The notes: generated by a model not told the origin, from the sequence alone. Positions 1-9,330 are shown, numbered from the stretch's first letter. The stretch: DNA of 63,263 bases from Anaerolineae bacterium (GCA_023384355.1 JAHDWL010000005.1:27351-90613), one strand, 5' to 3'. Made by a program: numbers and translations.

Positions 1-484
1 CCAGATCAGAAAAGACTATCTTGCCCACCTGGGTACCGTTGGCGCTGTTTTCCGGCACGCTGAAAGTCTGGTCGTTCATCGTCGGCGACTCGTCGGAGGC
101 ATCGGTCACGTTGATGGTGACAACCGCCGTGCTGGCAAGCGATTCCGGGTCTTGTACTCTAACGGAAAGCGTGTAACTCTTGATTGATTCGTAGTCAAGC
201 GACTGCCCGGGAGCAAGCGTGACAATTCCCGTCGTTTCATCCAACGAAAATATGCCAATACCGGTTCCGCCCACAATGGTATAAGACAACGGTTTTCCTT
301 CGGGATCGAATGCGTTGACTTTATTGGGCGTCGTTGGGTCTCCCGGCACGCTGTCCTCTGCAATCGATAAGGTCTGATTGAGAATGACCGGGGCGGCAGC
401 AAAAACGGGAACGGTTGTCAGAATGGCAATTACCACAACGACAAACAACGGCCCAAAATTGCGAACGATGGTTTTCTTATTCAT
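1..484 (-). CDS. Secreted cadherin-repeat protein, N-terminal part (runs off the window)
   Basis: Reading the minus strand from the ATG at 484 gives an uninterrupted frame of 161 codons to the window edge, so only the N-terminus is present. Residues 1-30 are MNKK, a hydrophobic stretch and FAAAP, which is a Sec signal peptide. After it come two cadherin/Ig-like units. The first contains LSYTIVGG and IFSLDETTGIVTLAPGQ, then LDYES and YTLSVRVQDP, the classic cadherin strand pattern. The second starts with DQTFSVPENSANGTQVG. A GGAG Shine-Dalgarno lies just upstream of the ATG. It is likely an extracellular or cell-surface adhesion-type protein; the partner and C-terminal anchor are out of view. 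Confidence 0.85.
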   Translation of the reverse strand, partial: MNKKTIVRNFGPLFVVVVIAILTTVPVFAAAPVILNQTLSIAEDSVPGDPTTPNKVNAFDPEGKPLSYTIVGGTGIGIFSLDETTGIVTLAPGQSLDYESIKSYTLSVRVQDPESLASTAVVTINVTDASDESPTMNDQTFSVPENSANGTQVGKIVFSDL

Positions 485-818
485 GATGCTCCTGCACTCC
501 TCGTCGCGCCAGGTGGCGCTATACCGGATTTGAGGCGGATCCCAATAACCCAAGGACTACCGGCCGAAAAATGCCGACCGACACGGGACGCCAGACTAAT
601 GTTACCGCTTCAGCGTGGGGCGAACGGTTAAAATGCAGTGAAATAATGAGTTCTGCGCCCTGGAATCGCTTCAAACAGGTGACGATTCATTTATAAACGA
701 CCGCAACGCGGTATAGTACTTCGGTACTATCTCATGTACCGAAATACTAACGCGTTACACACAATTTGACCAGTCGAATTTTGGATCGAAATTCGCGCCG
801 GGGTGAGAAAGTTATCTG
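485..818. other. Intergenic region with nested inverted repeats
   Basis: This 334-bp gap lies between the start of the cadherin gene and the end of the kinase-like gene. It holds the Shine-Dalgarno of the cadherin gene and a cluster of palindromes at 713-757. I see no convincing gene and no clear -35/-10 pair. A weak inverted repeat (GAATTT/AAATTC arms at about 776-794) could help end the upstream kinase-like transcript, but it lacks a U tract. Confidence 0.5.
713..757. repeat. Overlapping, mutually exclusive inverted repeats plus a 10-bp palindrome
   Basis: Hairpin 1 is ATAGTAC (713-719), loop TTCG, GTACTAT (724-730). Hairpin 2 is TTCGGTAC (720-727), an 8-nt loop, GTACCGAA (736-743). The two share bases, so only one can form at a time. 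A perfect palindrome TAACGCGTTA follows at 748-757. The arrangement suggests an operator or an RNA element in the leader of the cadherin gene; the function is inferred only. Confidence 0.45.
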
Positions 819-2684
819 CTACGGGGGAGGGGCCGTCGCGGTCGGCGGTTCCTCCGTCGGCGGCGATTCGGTGGGCGGAGCCGTGGTGGGGCTTTCGGTG
901 GTCGGCTGCGGGCCACTGGTCGCTGGTGGCGATTCAGGAGTGACGAGCGACCGGGTCGCCGTCGGAGGAACAGGTGAGGCAGGAGCGCTCGGCGTCGCCG
1001 TCCATGGCAGAGAGTTGGCGGGAACCCACACCCTCTGGCCAACGCTGAGGACATCATTCGGCAAACAGTTCACCGCGATAAGCGATTCGACGGGAATGTC
1101 TGCCCGTTGGGCCAGGTTGGAAAGTGAATCTCCCTGGCGAATCGTAAACTGAATCCAACCCGGAGGCGGAGCGACCACACAAACAACCGTCGGAGTCGGC
1201 GTCGCGGTAGTGGTCGGTGTAGAGGTATCAGCTCCCGGAGTCGGCGTAACGGTCCCGGTCAGAATCCTCAGCGGTAACAGGTTACTGCTGACGAATACCT
1301 TGCTGCCGTCAGAATTCTGCAGGCGAACCTGTAAGGCAACATCACCGGTGGCTGGAATTTCCTTGACCGGGATAGACAAACGATAAGCCACGCCATTGTT
1401 CGGCTCAGTCATCGTGCCCAGCAAATGTTCCTGGTCGCCATCGATGACAAAAACGGCAAAATGATCGCCGTCGTCGGGCAGCGTCGGCCAGAACCAGTCG
1501 AAATTGATGGTATCCTGTGGGAAAAACTCCCGATTAGCGGCCGGCGACAGAACTGATATGGTGAACCCCAACGAGGAATCCGTCGGCGTACCTCCATCCG
1601 GCGTCCGGGAGGGCGAATCGCCCACATCAGGCGTCCCCGCGCCGGCGGCAAGCGTGCCGGACGGAGTTCCCCGGCGCGTAGGCTCAACGACCTCGGTTCC
1701 ACGTCCGCCAAATACTTCGCGCAACAGGAAGAACGCAAGCAATGCCACCAGGATCAGGACAACGGGGATGATAAATACCCGCGAACGGCCGCGTTTGGGT
1801 GTCCAGGTGGCGGCCTTGGGCAATTCCTGCTCGGCAAAAATGGCTGTCTCGATGGCGGTAATCATCTCGTCCGCCGTCTCGAACCGGCTCCATTCCTGCC
1901 GCCAAAGGCAGTTGCGCACCAGTCTGTAGGTTTCGCCGGCCAGTCCGGGCCGCGCTTCCTCCAGCGGCTCTTCCTTAGGCATGTTCGCCTGTGGAAAAAT
2001 GTCAAACGGCAGGTTTGGCAGGTGTGGTTGATGACCGGCCAATAACTCGTAAAGAATGACCCCGAGTGAATAAATATTGCTTCGACGTGTCAGGGGCTTG
2101 CCTTCGGCCGCTTCCGGCGCGATATAGTCCAGGAGTTCGTTCTCGGCTCCCGTCACCCCAGGGGAAGGGGTTCCGGAAACGAGCGGTACCCCGAGATCAA
2201 TGAGGATGGGAGTACCGTCCTCGCGCAGCATGATATTTTCCGGTCGGAGGTCATGATGGATCAGACCGGCGGCATGCGCCTGGCCAAGCGCCTGTGCCAT
2301 CTGCTTGGTCAGTTCGAGAGATTCGATGACCGGCGGGATATTTTGGTCCCGGCGCAGTTCAGCCAGCTTTTCAGCCAATGTTTCGCCGGGGAAGTAATCG
2401 ATCACGGCGTAAGGATAGCCGTCTTCCGTTACATCAAAGTCGCTGACCACAGCGATGTGCGGCCCCTTCAATTGGGAGACCGTTTCCATTCGCGCGCGAA
2501 AACTCTCGGCGAGAGCCTCGTCTTCCTGCTCCGACACACGCAGCACTTCGAGGAATACCGGGCGCTCGAGCTTGATGTCACGGGCGAGGAACAAGTCACT
2601 GATCTCGCGCGCCACAATATGGGATTCGATCTCGTAATTACCTATCTGCTGACCAGACAGGTCTTCTTTATCCCTTGCCACCAT
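819..2684 (-). CDS. Membrane protein with Ser/Thr kinase-like (probable pseudokinase) domain and LysM domain
   Basis: A 621-residue protein. Residues 15-290 have a protein-kinase fold: HHDLRPEN at 143-150 (catalytic-loop Asp145 kept), DLG at 163-165 for DFG (Asp163 kept), and an APE motif in YIAPEA. The ATP-binding half is degenerate: the glycine loop is replaced by IVAREIS (23-29), the beta3 lysine position reads VFLEVL (Glu46), and the alpha-C glutamate appears lost. A transmembrane helix lies near 300-325 (VFIIPVVLILVALLAFFLL). Outside it are a Thr/Pro linker, a beta-sandwich-like domain (about 375-480) resembling the one in the 211-residue protein encoded at 2847-3482, a LysM domain (about 510-560, IRQGDSLSNLAQRA) and a Pro/Thr-rich tail. 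It is probably a wall-sensing receptor with a pseudokinase inside the cell. Kinase activity is doubtful. Confidence 0.85.
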   Translation of the reverse strand: MVARDKEDLSGQQIGNYEIESHIVAREISDLFLARDIKLERPVFLEVLRVSEQEDEALAESFRARMETVSQLKGPHIAVVSDFDVTEDGYPYAVIDYFPGETLAEKLAELRRDQNIPPVIESLELTKQMAQALGQAHAAGLIHHDLRPENIMLREDGTPILIDLGVPLVSGTPSPGVTGAENELLDYIAPEAAEGKPLTRRSNIYSLGVILYELLAGHQPHLPNLPFDIFPQANMPKEEPLEEARPGLAGETYRLVRNCLWRQEWSRFETADEMITAIETAIFAEQELPKAATWTPKRGRSRVFIIPVVLILVALLAFFLLREVFGGRGTEVVEPTRRGTPSGTLAAGAGTPDVGDSPSRTPDGGTPTDSSLGFTISVLSPAANREFFPQDTINFDWFWPTLPDDGDHFAVFVIDGDQEHLLGTMTEPNNGVAYRLSIPVKEIPATGDVALQVRLQNSDGSKVFVSSNLLPLRILTGTVTPTPGADTSTPTTTATPTPTVVCVVAPPPGWIQFTIRQGDSLSNLAQRADIPVESLIAVNCLPNDVLSVGQRVWVPANSLPWTATPSAPASPVPPTATRSLVTPESPPATSGPQPTTESPTTAPPTESPPTEEPPTATAPPP

Positions 2685-2787
2685 AAATATTATGCAGTGC
2701 GATTAATTATTCCGGGAAATTGCGGTTGTCCACATCATTCTGTTGATGCTCCTTACCCGGCGACACAAACATTCAATCTAGCGTACT

Positions 2788-2793
2788 ATTATA
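2788..2793 (-). promoter_or_regulatory. Candidate -10 hexamer for the kinase-like gene
   Basis: The minus strand reads TATAAT here, about 100 bp upstream of the start at 2684. No good -35 lies at 16-18 bp. A second possible -10 (CATAAT, 2689-2694) is only 4 bp from the start codon. Confidence 0.35.
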
Positions 2794-2846
2794 CACAACA
2801 AAATGCAATTCCACCGAAGGACAGAGCGAATCGCGTGATTCCTTCG

Positions 2847-3482
2847 TTAATTATCCTCAAGAATGGTAATTGATCTGATTTCGCTCTGGCCGATTATGGC
2901 TCCGGTTGAATTATCTTCCAGCACGACAACCCAACCATAATTGCCCGCCTGGCCTACGGACTGGCCGGGGACCGCTTGCAGCTGGTATCCCAGGCCCAGA
3001 TTTTCCTTGTCAACAACGCCGAGGGCCAGCCGTTCATCTCCATTCAACAAATAGACCACGAATTGTCGACCACCGCCGGAAAGCTCCGGTGAACTCCAGT
3101 AGAAAGTCACCACATCCCCGGCCTGAAATACACTTCCTCCCGGCGGCCCCAGCAGCGCAAGCGCCAGCGCCGGCGGGGTGGTCATGGCTGGCTCGGGCGT
3201 CGGCACGGCCGTAGGCTCACCCGGCCCACCGGCCACAGCCCACGGCGTCGCCGGTCCGGATACCACACCCACTCCGTCACCCGCCACATCGACGACAGAA
3301 ATCGCAGAGCTTGGCAAGGGCGAGGCGGCAACGACAGCTCTCGTCGGCAAGGTCATGGAACCCGGCCCGCGACCGTGATACAGACCCACCCCCACCAGAA
3401 CAAAGCCCAGGATCAGCAATGGAATCAATAATAATGCGGCTTGGGGGTATTTTTTCCGCTCCCCGGCGGGATCTTCTTGCAC
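2847..3482 (-). CDS. Single-pass membrane protein sharing the extracellular domain of the adjacent pseudokinase
   Basis: A 211-residue protein starting at a GTG. Residues 10-33 are a membrane segment (ALLLIPLLILGFVLVGVGLY) after a charged N-terminus. A Pro/Thr/Ala-rich linker (about 45-100) leads to a folded C-terminal domain (about 108-210). That domain aligns by eye with the pseudokinase ectodomain: GGSVFQAGDVVTFYW versus NREFFPQDTINFDWFW, then FVVYLLNGDERLALG versus FAVFVIDGDQEHLLG. No catalytic motif is visible. It lies 160 bp upstream of the kinase-like gene on the same strand, so joint function is likely. The family is unknown to me. Confidence 0.7.
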   Translation of the reverse strand: MQEDPAGERKKYPQAALLLIPLLILGFVLVGVGLYHGRGPGSMTLPTRAVVAASPLPSSAISVVDVAGDGVGVVSGPATPWAVAGGPGEPTAVPTPEPAMTTPPALALALLGPPGGSVFQAGDVVTFYWSSPELSGGGRQFVVYLLNGDERLALGVVDKENLGLGYQLQAVPGQSVGQAGNYGWVVVLEDNSTGAIIGQSEIRSITILEDN

Positions 3483-3562
3483 AGACAGATTGATTCGAAT
3501 TGCTTGTGGTTAATTGTGAAGTTTAACACAAAGCACAGTCGGAAGTGAAAGAGGAATAATAC

Positions 3563-4201
3563 TCAATCAAACACGACTTCCTCGCGGCCTGCAAGCTGGG
3601 CTTCGATTCGTTCAATTACCGTGTCGAGGTGATGGGAGTGGTGGACAAAGTCAAGCTGCTGGGTTCGAATCGTCAACACCGGGCAAAGATCGAAATCACT
3701 CAGCCAATCGTTGTAGAACGTATCGAGCAGACCGAGGTACTCAGCCGTTATGCCGGTCTCAATCGGCCGCGCTCGCTTGCGAATCCTCTCGAGAAGCACG
3801 GGGACTGGGGCTGTCAGGTAGACCATCAAGTCGGGTCGCGGCAAGGTGGACACAATCAATTCATAGACGTGACGATACGACTCGTAATCCCTCTCGTTGA
3901 GGTTACCCAGGTGATGAAGGACGCGGGCAAAAATATGGGCATCCTCATAGATGCTGCGGTCAGCGATGGCCGATTGCGACAAGTTCGCCAACGCCAGATG
4001 CTGCTCCGCGCGATGACCCAGGAAGAAGACCTGCAGGTGGAACGACCATTGACGCATGTCGGCGTAAAAGTCTGCCAGATAGGGATTGTCGGCGACGGAC
4101 TCGAAACCGCTCACCCAGCCCAGACGGCCGCCCAGGCGTTCAGCGAGCGACGTCTTGCCTACACCGATATTGCCTGCAACCAGAATAAATCGTTTCGTCA
4201 T
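3563..4201 (-). CDS. Deoxynucleoside kinase (dGK/dAK family)
   Basis: A 212-residue enzyme phosphorylating purine deoxynucleosides for dNTP salvage. The P-loop is GNIGVGKTSL at residues 9-18. DRSIYED near residue 82 is the family's (D/E)RS motif, and RIRKRARPIE near 140 is the arginine-rich LID. Length and motif order match bacterial deoxyadenosine/deoxyguanosine kinases; exact base preference cannot be read from sequence. The gene diverges from clpS across a 105-bp shared promoter region, and its own -10 is only 10 nt from the ATG. Confidence 0.88.
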   Translation of the reverse strand: MTKRFILVAGNIGVGKTSLAERLGGRLGWVSGFESVADNPYLADFYADMRQWSFHLQVFFLGHRAEQHLALANLSQSAIADRSIYEDAHIFARVLHHLGNLNERDYESYRHVYELIVSTLPRPDLMVYLTAPVPVLLERIRKRARPIETGITAEYLGLLDTFYNDWLSDFDLCPVLTIRTQQLDFVHHSHHLDTVIERIEAQLAGREEVVFD

Positions 4202-4211
4202 GGCGAAACAA

Positions 4212-4239
4212 ATTGTAACGACTCGTGCGCCGGCGGCAA
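4212..4239 (-). promoter_or_regulatory. Promoter of the deoxynucleoside kinase gene
   Basis: On the minus strand: TTGCCG (4234-4239), 16-bp spacer, TACAAT (4212-4217). The -10 ends 10 nt before the ATG at 4201, implying a leader of only a few bases. Confidence 0.6.
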
Positions 4240-4268
4240 TTTATGGCGCGTGACAGGCATCGCCGCGA

Positions 4269-4297
4269 TTGCCGTGCCGGTACGGACGCTCTATAAT
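4269..4297 (+). promoter_or_regulatory. Promoter of the clpS operon
   Basis: TTGCCG (4269-4274), 17-bp spacer, TATAAT (4292-4297). The clpS ATG begins at 4307, about where transcription should start, so the mRNA is probably leaderless. The -35 is the same hexamer as in the divergent kinase promoter. Confidence 0.65.
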
Positions 4298-4306
4298 ACT
4301 TGGGTT

Positions 4307-4618
4307 ATGATCCTGGACCCCGTCATCCAGCCAGAGATTGGCGAGGATACAGAGCAATTGGCAGCGATTGAACCGCCGTTCAGGGTCTTCATCCACAACG
4401 ACGACGTTACACCGTATGATTTTGTGGTCATTGTTTTACAACGTTTTTTCGATCTAACCCCGCTGGAAGCCGAACAGGTAACCTACGCTGCGCACGTGTC
4501 AGGCCTTGCCTACGTGACGACCCTCCCCAAAAGCGAGGCAGAGAAGCGAGTGGGCCAGGCGCACTTTGCCGCCGGGCTTGAGGGTTACCCGCTGACTTTC
4601 ACAATTGAACCGGAGTAA
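4307..4618 (+). CDS. clpS: ClpS, N-degron adaptor for Clp protease
   Basis: A 103-residue protein. It delivers substrates with destabilising N-terminal residues to the ClpA/ClpC-ClpP machine. The ClpS fold is evident: FRVFIHNDDVTPYDFVVIVL (residues 25-44) with the N-D-D ligand-pocket residues, then the conserved histidine in AAHVSGLAYV near 63. The longer open frame upstream lies antisense to the deoxynucleoside kinase; the ATG at 4307 is chosen because it begins the conserved fold and sits directly after the -10 box. It is first in a five-gene operon with no clpA or clpC nearby. Confidence 0.88.
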   Translation: MILDPVIQPEIGEDTEQLAAIEPPFRVFIHNDDVTPYDFVVIVLQRFFDLTPLEAEQVTYAAHVSGLAYVTTLPKSEAEKRVGQAHFAAGLEGYPLTFTIEPE

Positions 4619-4648
4619 ACTACTCCGTTATAAGGAGACGCAGATACT

Positions 4649-5977
<1,329 letters not shown>

Positions 5978-5990
5978 GATGGAGCCGGAA

Positions 5991-6905
5991 ATGGGTATCG
6001 CAGACCAGATCACAACCTTGAAAGCCTCCTTGGGCGGTGGGGTATCCCCAGCAATGGCCACCCCCCTTATACCCGGCAGCCACACCGTGCGGATCGAAGG
6101 CGTGCCCGGGATCGTCGATTTTCTGATCGGCAAAGGGGTCAAGGGCCTGTTCGTCGGTGGGACGACTGGCGAAGGCACACAACTTGACGATGATCAGCGC
6201 CGCATCCTGCACGAAGCGGCCGCGTCGGCCGCCGCCGGGCGGATTCCCGTGTTGCTCCACGTCGGTGCGCAACGCACGGAAGCGGCCGTGGAGCTGGCCC
6301 GGCACGCCGCCGGGTTGCGCCCCGCGGCCATAGTGGCCATGACGCCGACATTCTATGGAATGAGCGACACCGCTTTGGCTCGCTACTTCACGGCCATCGC
6401 CGCGGCCGCGCCCGAAATCCCCCTGTTTCTGTACGACATCCCCCAGTTCGCAGTGAACGGCATTAGCCCGACATTGCTGGCCACGCTGGCGCGCGACATC
6501 CCGTCTCTGGCCGGCCTGAAGAGCAGTCGGGTCGATATCCAGATCGTCCGGCAGCTCATCGACGCACTGCCACCTGAAAAAATCCTGCTGGCCGGGAACG
6601 AGAGCGCCGCGCTGGGTTCACTGGCATTGGGCGCGGACGGCCTCATCAGCGGCCTGAGCACAGCGATCCCCGAGCCTTTCGTCGCCATGACCCGCGCCTT
6701 CGCCGCCGGCAACATCGAAGAGGCACGCGAATGGCAGCGGACGATCAACCGTCTGCTGGGCGTCCTGACCGGCGTGCGCGTGGGCGGCATCAAGGCGATC
6801 CTGAACCAGCGCGGCATCGAGGTCGGCCCGCCCGTTCCGACGCTCGACGCAGTTGACGATCTTCTCTGGCCGCGCGCGGCCGGGATTCTCGGCGTGGCTG
6901 CCTGA
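5991..6905 (+). CDS. DapA/N-acetylneuraminate lyase superfamily aldolase
   Basis: A 304-residue TIM-barrel class I aldolase. GGTTGEGTQL near residue 50 binds the keto-acid carboxylate, LYDIPQF near 145 carries the catalytic tyrosine, and LAGLKSS near 170 carries the Schiff-base lysine. I start at the ATG at 5991, which has GGAG 6 nt upstream, rather than the ATG at 5979. The family covers dihydrodipicolinate synthase, KDG aldolase and hydroxyproline-pathway lyases. An operon with an aminotransferase and a HAD phosphatase argues against a dedicated lysine-biosynthesis DapA, but the substrate is open. Confidence 0.82.
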   Translation: MGIADQITTLKASLGGGVSPAMATPLIPGSHTVRIEGVPGIVDFLIGKGVKGLFVGGTTGEGTQLDDDQRRILHEAAASAAAGRIPVLLHVGAQRTEAAVELARHAAGLRPAAIVAMTPTFYGMSDTALARYFTAIAAAAPEIPLFLYDIPQFAVNGISPTLLATLARDIPSLAGLKSSRVDIQIVRQLIDALPPEKILLAGNESAALGSLALGADGLISGLSTAIPEPFVAMTRAFAAGNIEEAREWQRTINRLLGVLTGVRVGGIKAILNQRGIEVGPPVPTLDAVDDLLWPRAAGILGVAA

Positions 6906-6912
6906 CACGACG

Positions 6913-7629
6913 ATGCGCCTGATCCTTTTCGACATCGACGGCACGCTGGTCAGCAGCAGCCGGACCGGCCGAAAAGCGCTCGGCCAGGCATTGCGCGAAG
7001 TCTTCGGCACGGACGGCGAGCTCGACACCTACGAGTTCGCCGGAAAGACTGACCGGCGGATCGTCCACGACTTGCTGACGGCCGAGGGTCTTTCCGTGTC
7101 GGAGATCGAGGCGCGCCTGCCAGAACTTGATGAACGCATGGCCGCCGTCGGGCGTGAGCTGTTCACGCCGGACACGGTCCGTCCCTGTCCCGGCGTCGAC
7201 CTGTTACTGGAAGCGCTTCGCAGGCGGCCGGACGTCGTTCTGGCGCTGCTGACCGGCAACATCCGCCACACCGCTCCCCTTAAACTGGCTGCCGCGGGGA
7301 TCGATCCGACGCAATTCAGGGCCGGCGCGTTCGGCTCAGACAGTCTCGACCGCAATGAGCTGTTCGACATCGCTATTGAGCGGGTTCGCCTGTCCACGGG
7401 ATTGCATTTCCCGACAGATAATGTCATCATTGTTGGGGACACTCCGGCTGATATTCGTTGCGCCCGTTCCGGGGGAGGAAGGGTCGTAGCGGTGGCTACC
7501 GGGCCTTACCCTGCAGAGGCCCTCAACCGTCACGAGCCGGATTTTCTCTTTTCAGATTTGTCCGACACGGATAGCGTGTTGCAAGCCATGCTCAATCCGT
7601 GGGCAGTGTCGGCGGTGGAAGGAGGGTAA
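6913..7629 (+). CDS. HAD-superfamily hydrolase (phosphoglycolate phosphatase-like)
   Basis: A 238-residue phosphatase. Motif I is LFDIDGTL (residues 4-11, nucleophile Asp7), motif II is the threonine in ALLTGN near 115, and motif IV is IIVGDTPADIRCA near 175. The cap between motifs I and II is alpha-helical, as in the Gph/beta-phosphoglucomutase branch. It starts 7 bp after the DapA-type gene and ends 4 bp before the next, so it is translationally linked. The substrate is unknown; detoxifying a phosphorylated side product is a reasonable guess. Confidence 0.85.
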   Translation: MRLILFDIDGTLVSSSRTGRKALGQALREVFGTDGELDTYEFAGKTDRRIVHDLLTAEGLSVSEIEARLPELDERMAAVGRELFTPDTVRPCPGVDLLLEALRRRPDVVLALLTGNIRHTAPLKLAAAGIDPTQFRAGAFGSDSLDRNELFDIAIERVRLSTGLHFPTDNVIIVGDTPADIRCARSGGGRVVAVATGPYPAEALNRHEPDFLFSDLSDTDSVLQAMLNPWAVSAVEGG

Positions 7630-7633
7630 CGTC

Positions 7634-7912
7634 ATGGCGACCCGCAAGAAAATTGTAATCGACGAAATTCAGTTTAACCCGGACGAACCGACAACCGTGC
7701 CAATGACCCGGCTGTACACCTGGGTCATCTGGCAATTCCCCCGCATGCGCGATGGTGGCTACAGCGGCGCGGTTCATCCGCCTGAGCCGGGTCACGGCTG
7801 GTACCCAGCCCTCATCAATGCCGATTCCGGGCTTGTTCATATTTTTGGTCATGTGAAGGAGCGCTACCCGACCCCCGAGGCGGCCGCCAAATATATCGAT
7901 CGCGCCGCTTGA
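7634..7912 (+). CDS. Uncharacterised 92-residue protein, last gene of the clpS operon
   Basis: I do not recognise this protein. It is soluble, with a basic start (MATRKKIVIDEIQF), two tryptophans in TWVIWQFPRMRDGG, a Pro/Gly/His-rich centre (AVHPPEPGHGW) and a helical end with YPTPEAAAKYIDRAA. The tail resembles small proteins with YPSPEEAARYI-type ends. It begins 4 bp after the HAD gene and is followed at once by a strong terminator, so it is a real operon member. Confidence 0.7.
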   Translation: MATRKKIVIDEIQFNPDEPTTVPMTRLYTWVIWQFPRMRDGGYSGAVHPPEPGHGWYPALINADSGLVHIFGHVKERYPTPEAAAKYIDRAA

Positions 7913-7919
7913 ACAAAAA

Positions 7920-7949
7920 GGCCGGTTTTCGACCGGCCCATTGTTTTCT
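7920..7949. terminator. Bidirectional intrinsic terminator between the clpS operon and glgC
   Basis: The stem is GGCCGGT (7920-7926), loop TTTCG, ACCGGCC (7932-7938). On the plus strand it is followed by CATTGTTTTCT; on the minus strand the far side reads CTTTTTG. It can end both converging operons. Confidence 0.8.
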
Positions 7950-9209
7950 CTAGATTACCTCTCCGTCTCTGAGTATGGCATTCTTCGGCACGATGATGAT
8001 GCCGTCGCGCGCCACCCAGTTATCCGTCTCTTCTTCCGGCCGGTCGGGAATATACCGGATCGTCACGTTCTTGCCGATGCGGGCATTCTTGTCGATAATC
8101 GCCCCCTTGATCACCGCATTTTCGCCGATGCCGATGTCAGGTCGATCCAGCTTGCGGTTTTCGGCCTTCTGCTCATCTGTTTCGTAGTAATCAGCCCCCA
8201 TCAGGATAGAAGACTGGACATTGGCCTCTGCTCCAATGATGCCGCGCAGGCCGACGACGGATTCCCGCACGGTTGCCTCGTAGATCCGGCAGCCGTCGGA
8301 CAGCAAGACCTCATCGAGCCGCGAGTTTTGCACCTCGGAGCCGGGCAGAAAGCGCGCGTGGGTAAAGATCGGCGCATTGTCGTCGTAGAAGTCAAACGGC
8401 GCGTCTATCTTCGCCATCTGCAGGTTCACTTCGAAAAATCGGCGGATGGTTCCGATGTCTTCCCAATAGCCGTCGAAAACATAGCCGCACACTCGCCGCT
8501 TCTCGATGGAATGAGGCAAGATATCGCGCCCGAAATCGACGAGGTCCTCACCCAGCACTTCCTGCAGCACGTCGGTATTGAAGATATAGATGCCCATCGA
8601 GGCCATAAACGGCTTGTCGGGATTGCTGCCGCTCTCAAATTGCTTCAACACTTCGGGGTCTTTGGGCTTCTCGATGAAATTGTTGATGCGGTTGTCGCTG
8701 CCCAGCTTCAGAATACCCAGTCCGGAGACTATATCGCGAGAGACAGGCTGAACGGCAACGCTGATGTCGGCCTCGGAGTCGATGTGGCGTTGCACGAACT
8801 TGCGATAGTCCATGCGGTAGAGATGGTCGCCGGCCAGGATCAGCACATAGCGGGTACCCGCTTCCTTGATCTCGATCCATTGCTTGCGTACAGCGTCGGC
8901 TGTCCCCTGATACCAGTCGCGACTGCGGGGGGTCTGCTCGGCGGCCAGTATCTGCACCCATCCGGGTGAAAACTGGTCGCGAGTATAAGTGCTCCAGATG
9001 TGCCGATGCAGGGATGCAGAGTTGAACTGGGTCAGAATAGCGATTTTCTCGATATCGGCGTGGAAGCAGTTGCTCATCGGGATATCGATCAGCCGGTACT
9101 TGCCCGCCAGCGGGACCGCCGGTTTCGATCGTTCCTTCGTGAGCGGATAGAGACGCGCGCCCTGACCCCCACCCAGAATGAGACCTAAAACATTCTTCAT
9201 GTACGGCAT
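7950..9209 (-). CDS. glgC: Glucose-1-phosphate adenylyltransferase
   Basis: A 419-residue enzyme making ADP-glucose from glucose-1-phosphate and ATP for glycogen synthesis. The nucleotidyltransferase signature GGGQGARLYPLTKERSKP is at residues 13-30, IDIPMSNC follows, then LAGDHLYRMDY, the sugar-phosphate site FIEKPKDP near 185 and WEDIGTIRRFFEVNL near 275. A left-handed beta-helix makes up the C-terminal third (repeated IGENAVIKGAIIDKNARIGK units). GGAG lies 5 nt before the ATG at 9209; an alternative ATG is three codons in. It stands alone, without other glg genes. Confidence 0.95.
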   Translation of the reverse strand: MPYMKNVLGLILGGGQGARLYPLTKERSKPAVPLAGKYRLIDIPMSNCFHADIEKIAILTQFNSASLHRHIWSTYTRDQFSPGWVQILAAEQTPRSRDWYQGTADAVRKQWIEIKEAGTRYVLILAGDHLYRMDYRKFVQRHIDSEADISVAVQPVSRDIVSGLGILKLGSDNRINNFIEKPKDPEVLKQFESGSNPDKPFMASMGIYIFNTDVLQEVLGEDLVDFGRDILPHSIEKRRVCGYVFDGYWEDIGTIRRFFEVNLQMAKIDAPFDFYDDNAPIFTHARFLPGSEVQNSRLDEVLLSDGCRIYEATVRESVVGLRGIIGAEANVQSSILMGADYYETDEQKAENRKLDRPDIGIGENAVIKGAIIDKNARIGKNVTIRYIPDRPEEETDNWVARDGIIIVPKNAILRDGEVI

Positions 9210-9330
9210 ATGCTCTCCGTTATCGATTCGCTACGTGATTTTTAAGGGCAACACCTGTGATTCAGCTGCCAATCAAACTATACATCCTAAGATTATTTTT
9301 CGCACACAAGTGGCCTTGCTGCCGCGGCCG

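Noticed and set aside
766-1152. Gly/Val-rich plus-strand frame at the kinase-like gene tail
   Set aside because: It is the complement of the Pro/Thr-rich tail; low-complexity artefact.
3629-4306. Long plus-strand open frame extending clpS upstream
   Set aside because: It is antisense to the deoxynucleoside kinase and its translation has no ClpS homology before residue ~225. Only the last 103 codons are real.
7941-8969. 342-codon plus-strand frame over glgC
   Set aside because: A shadow of glgC created by high GC in third positions; no family resemblance.
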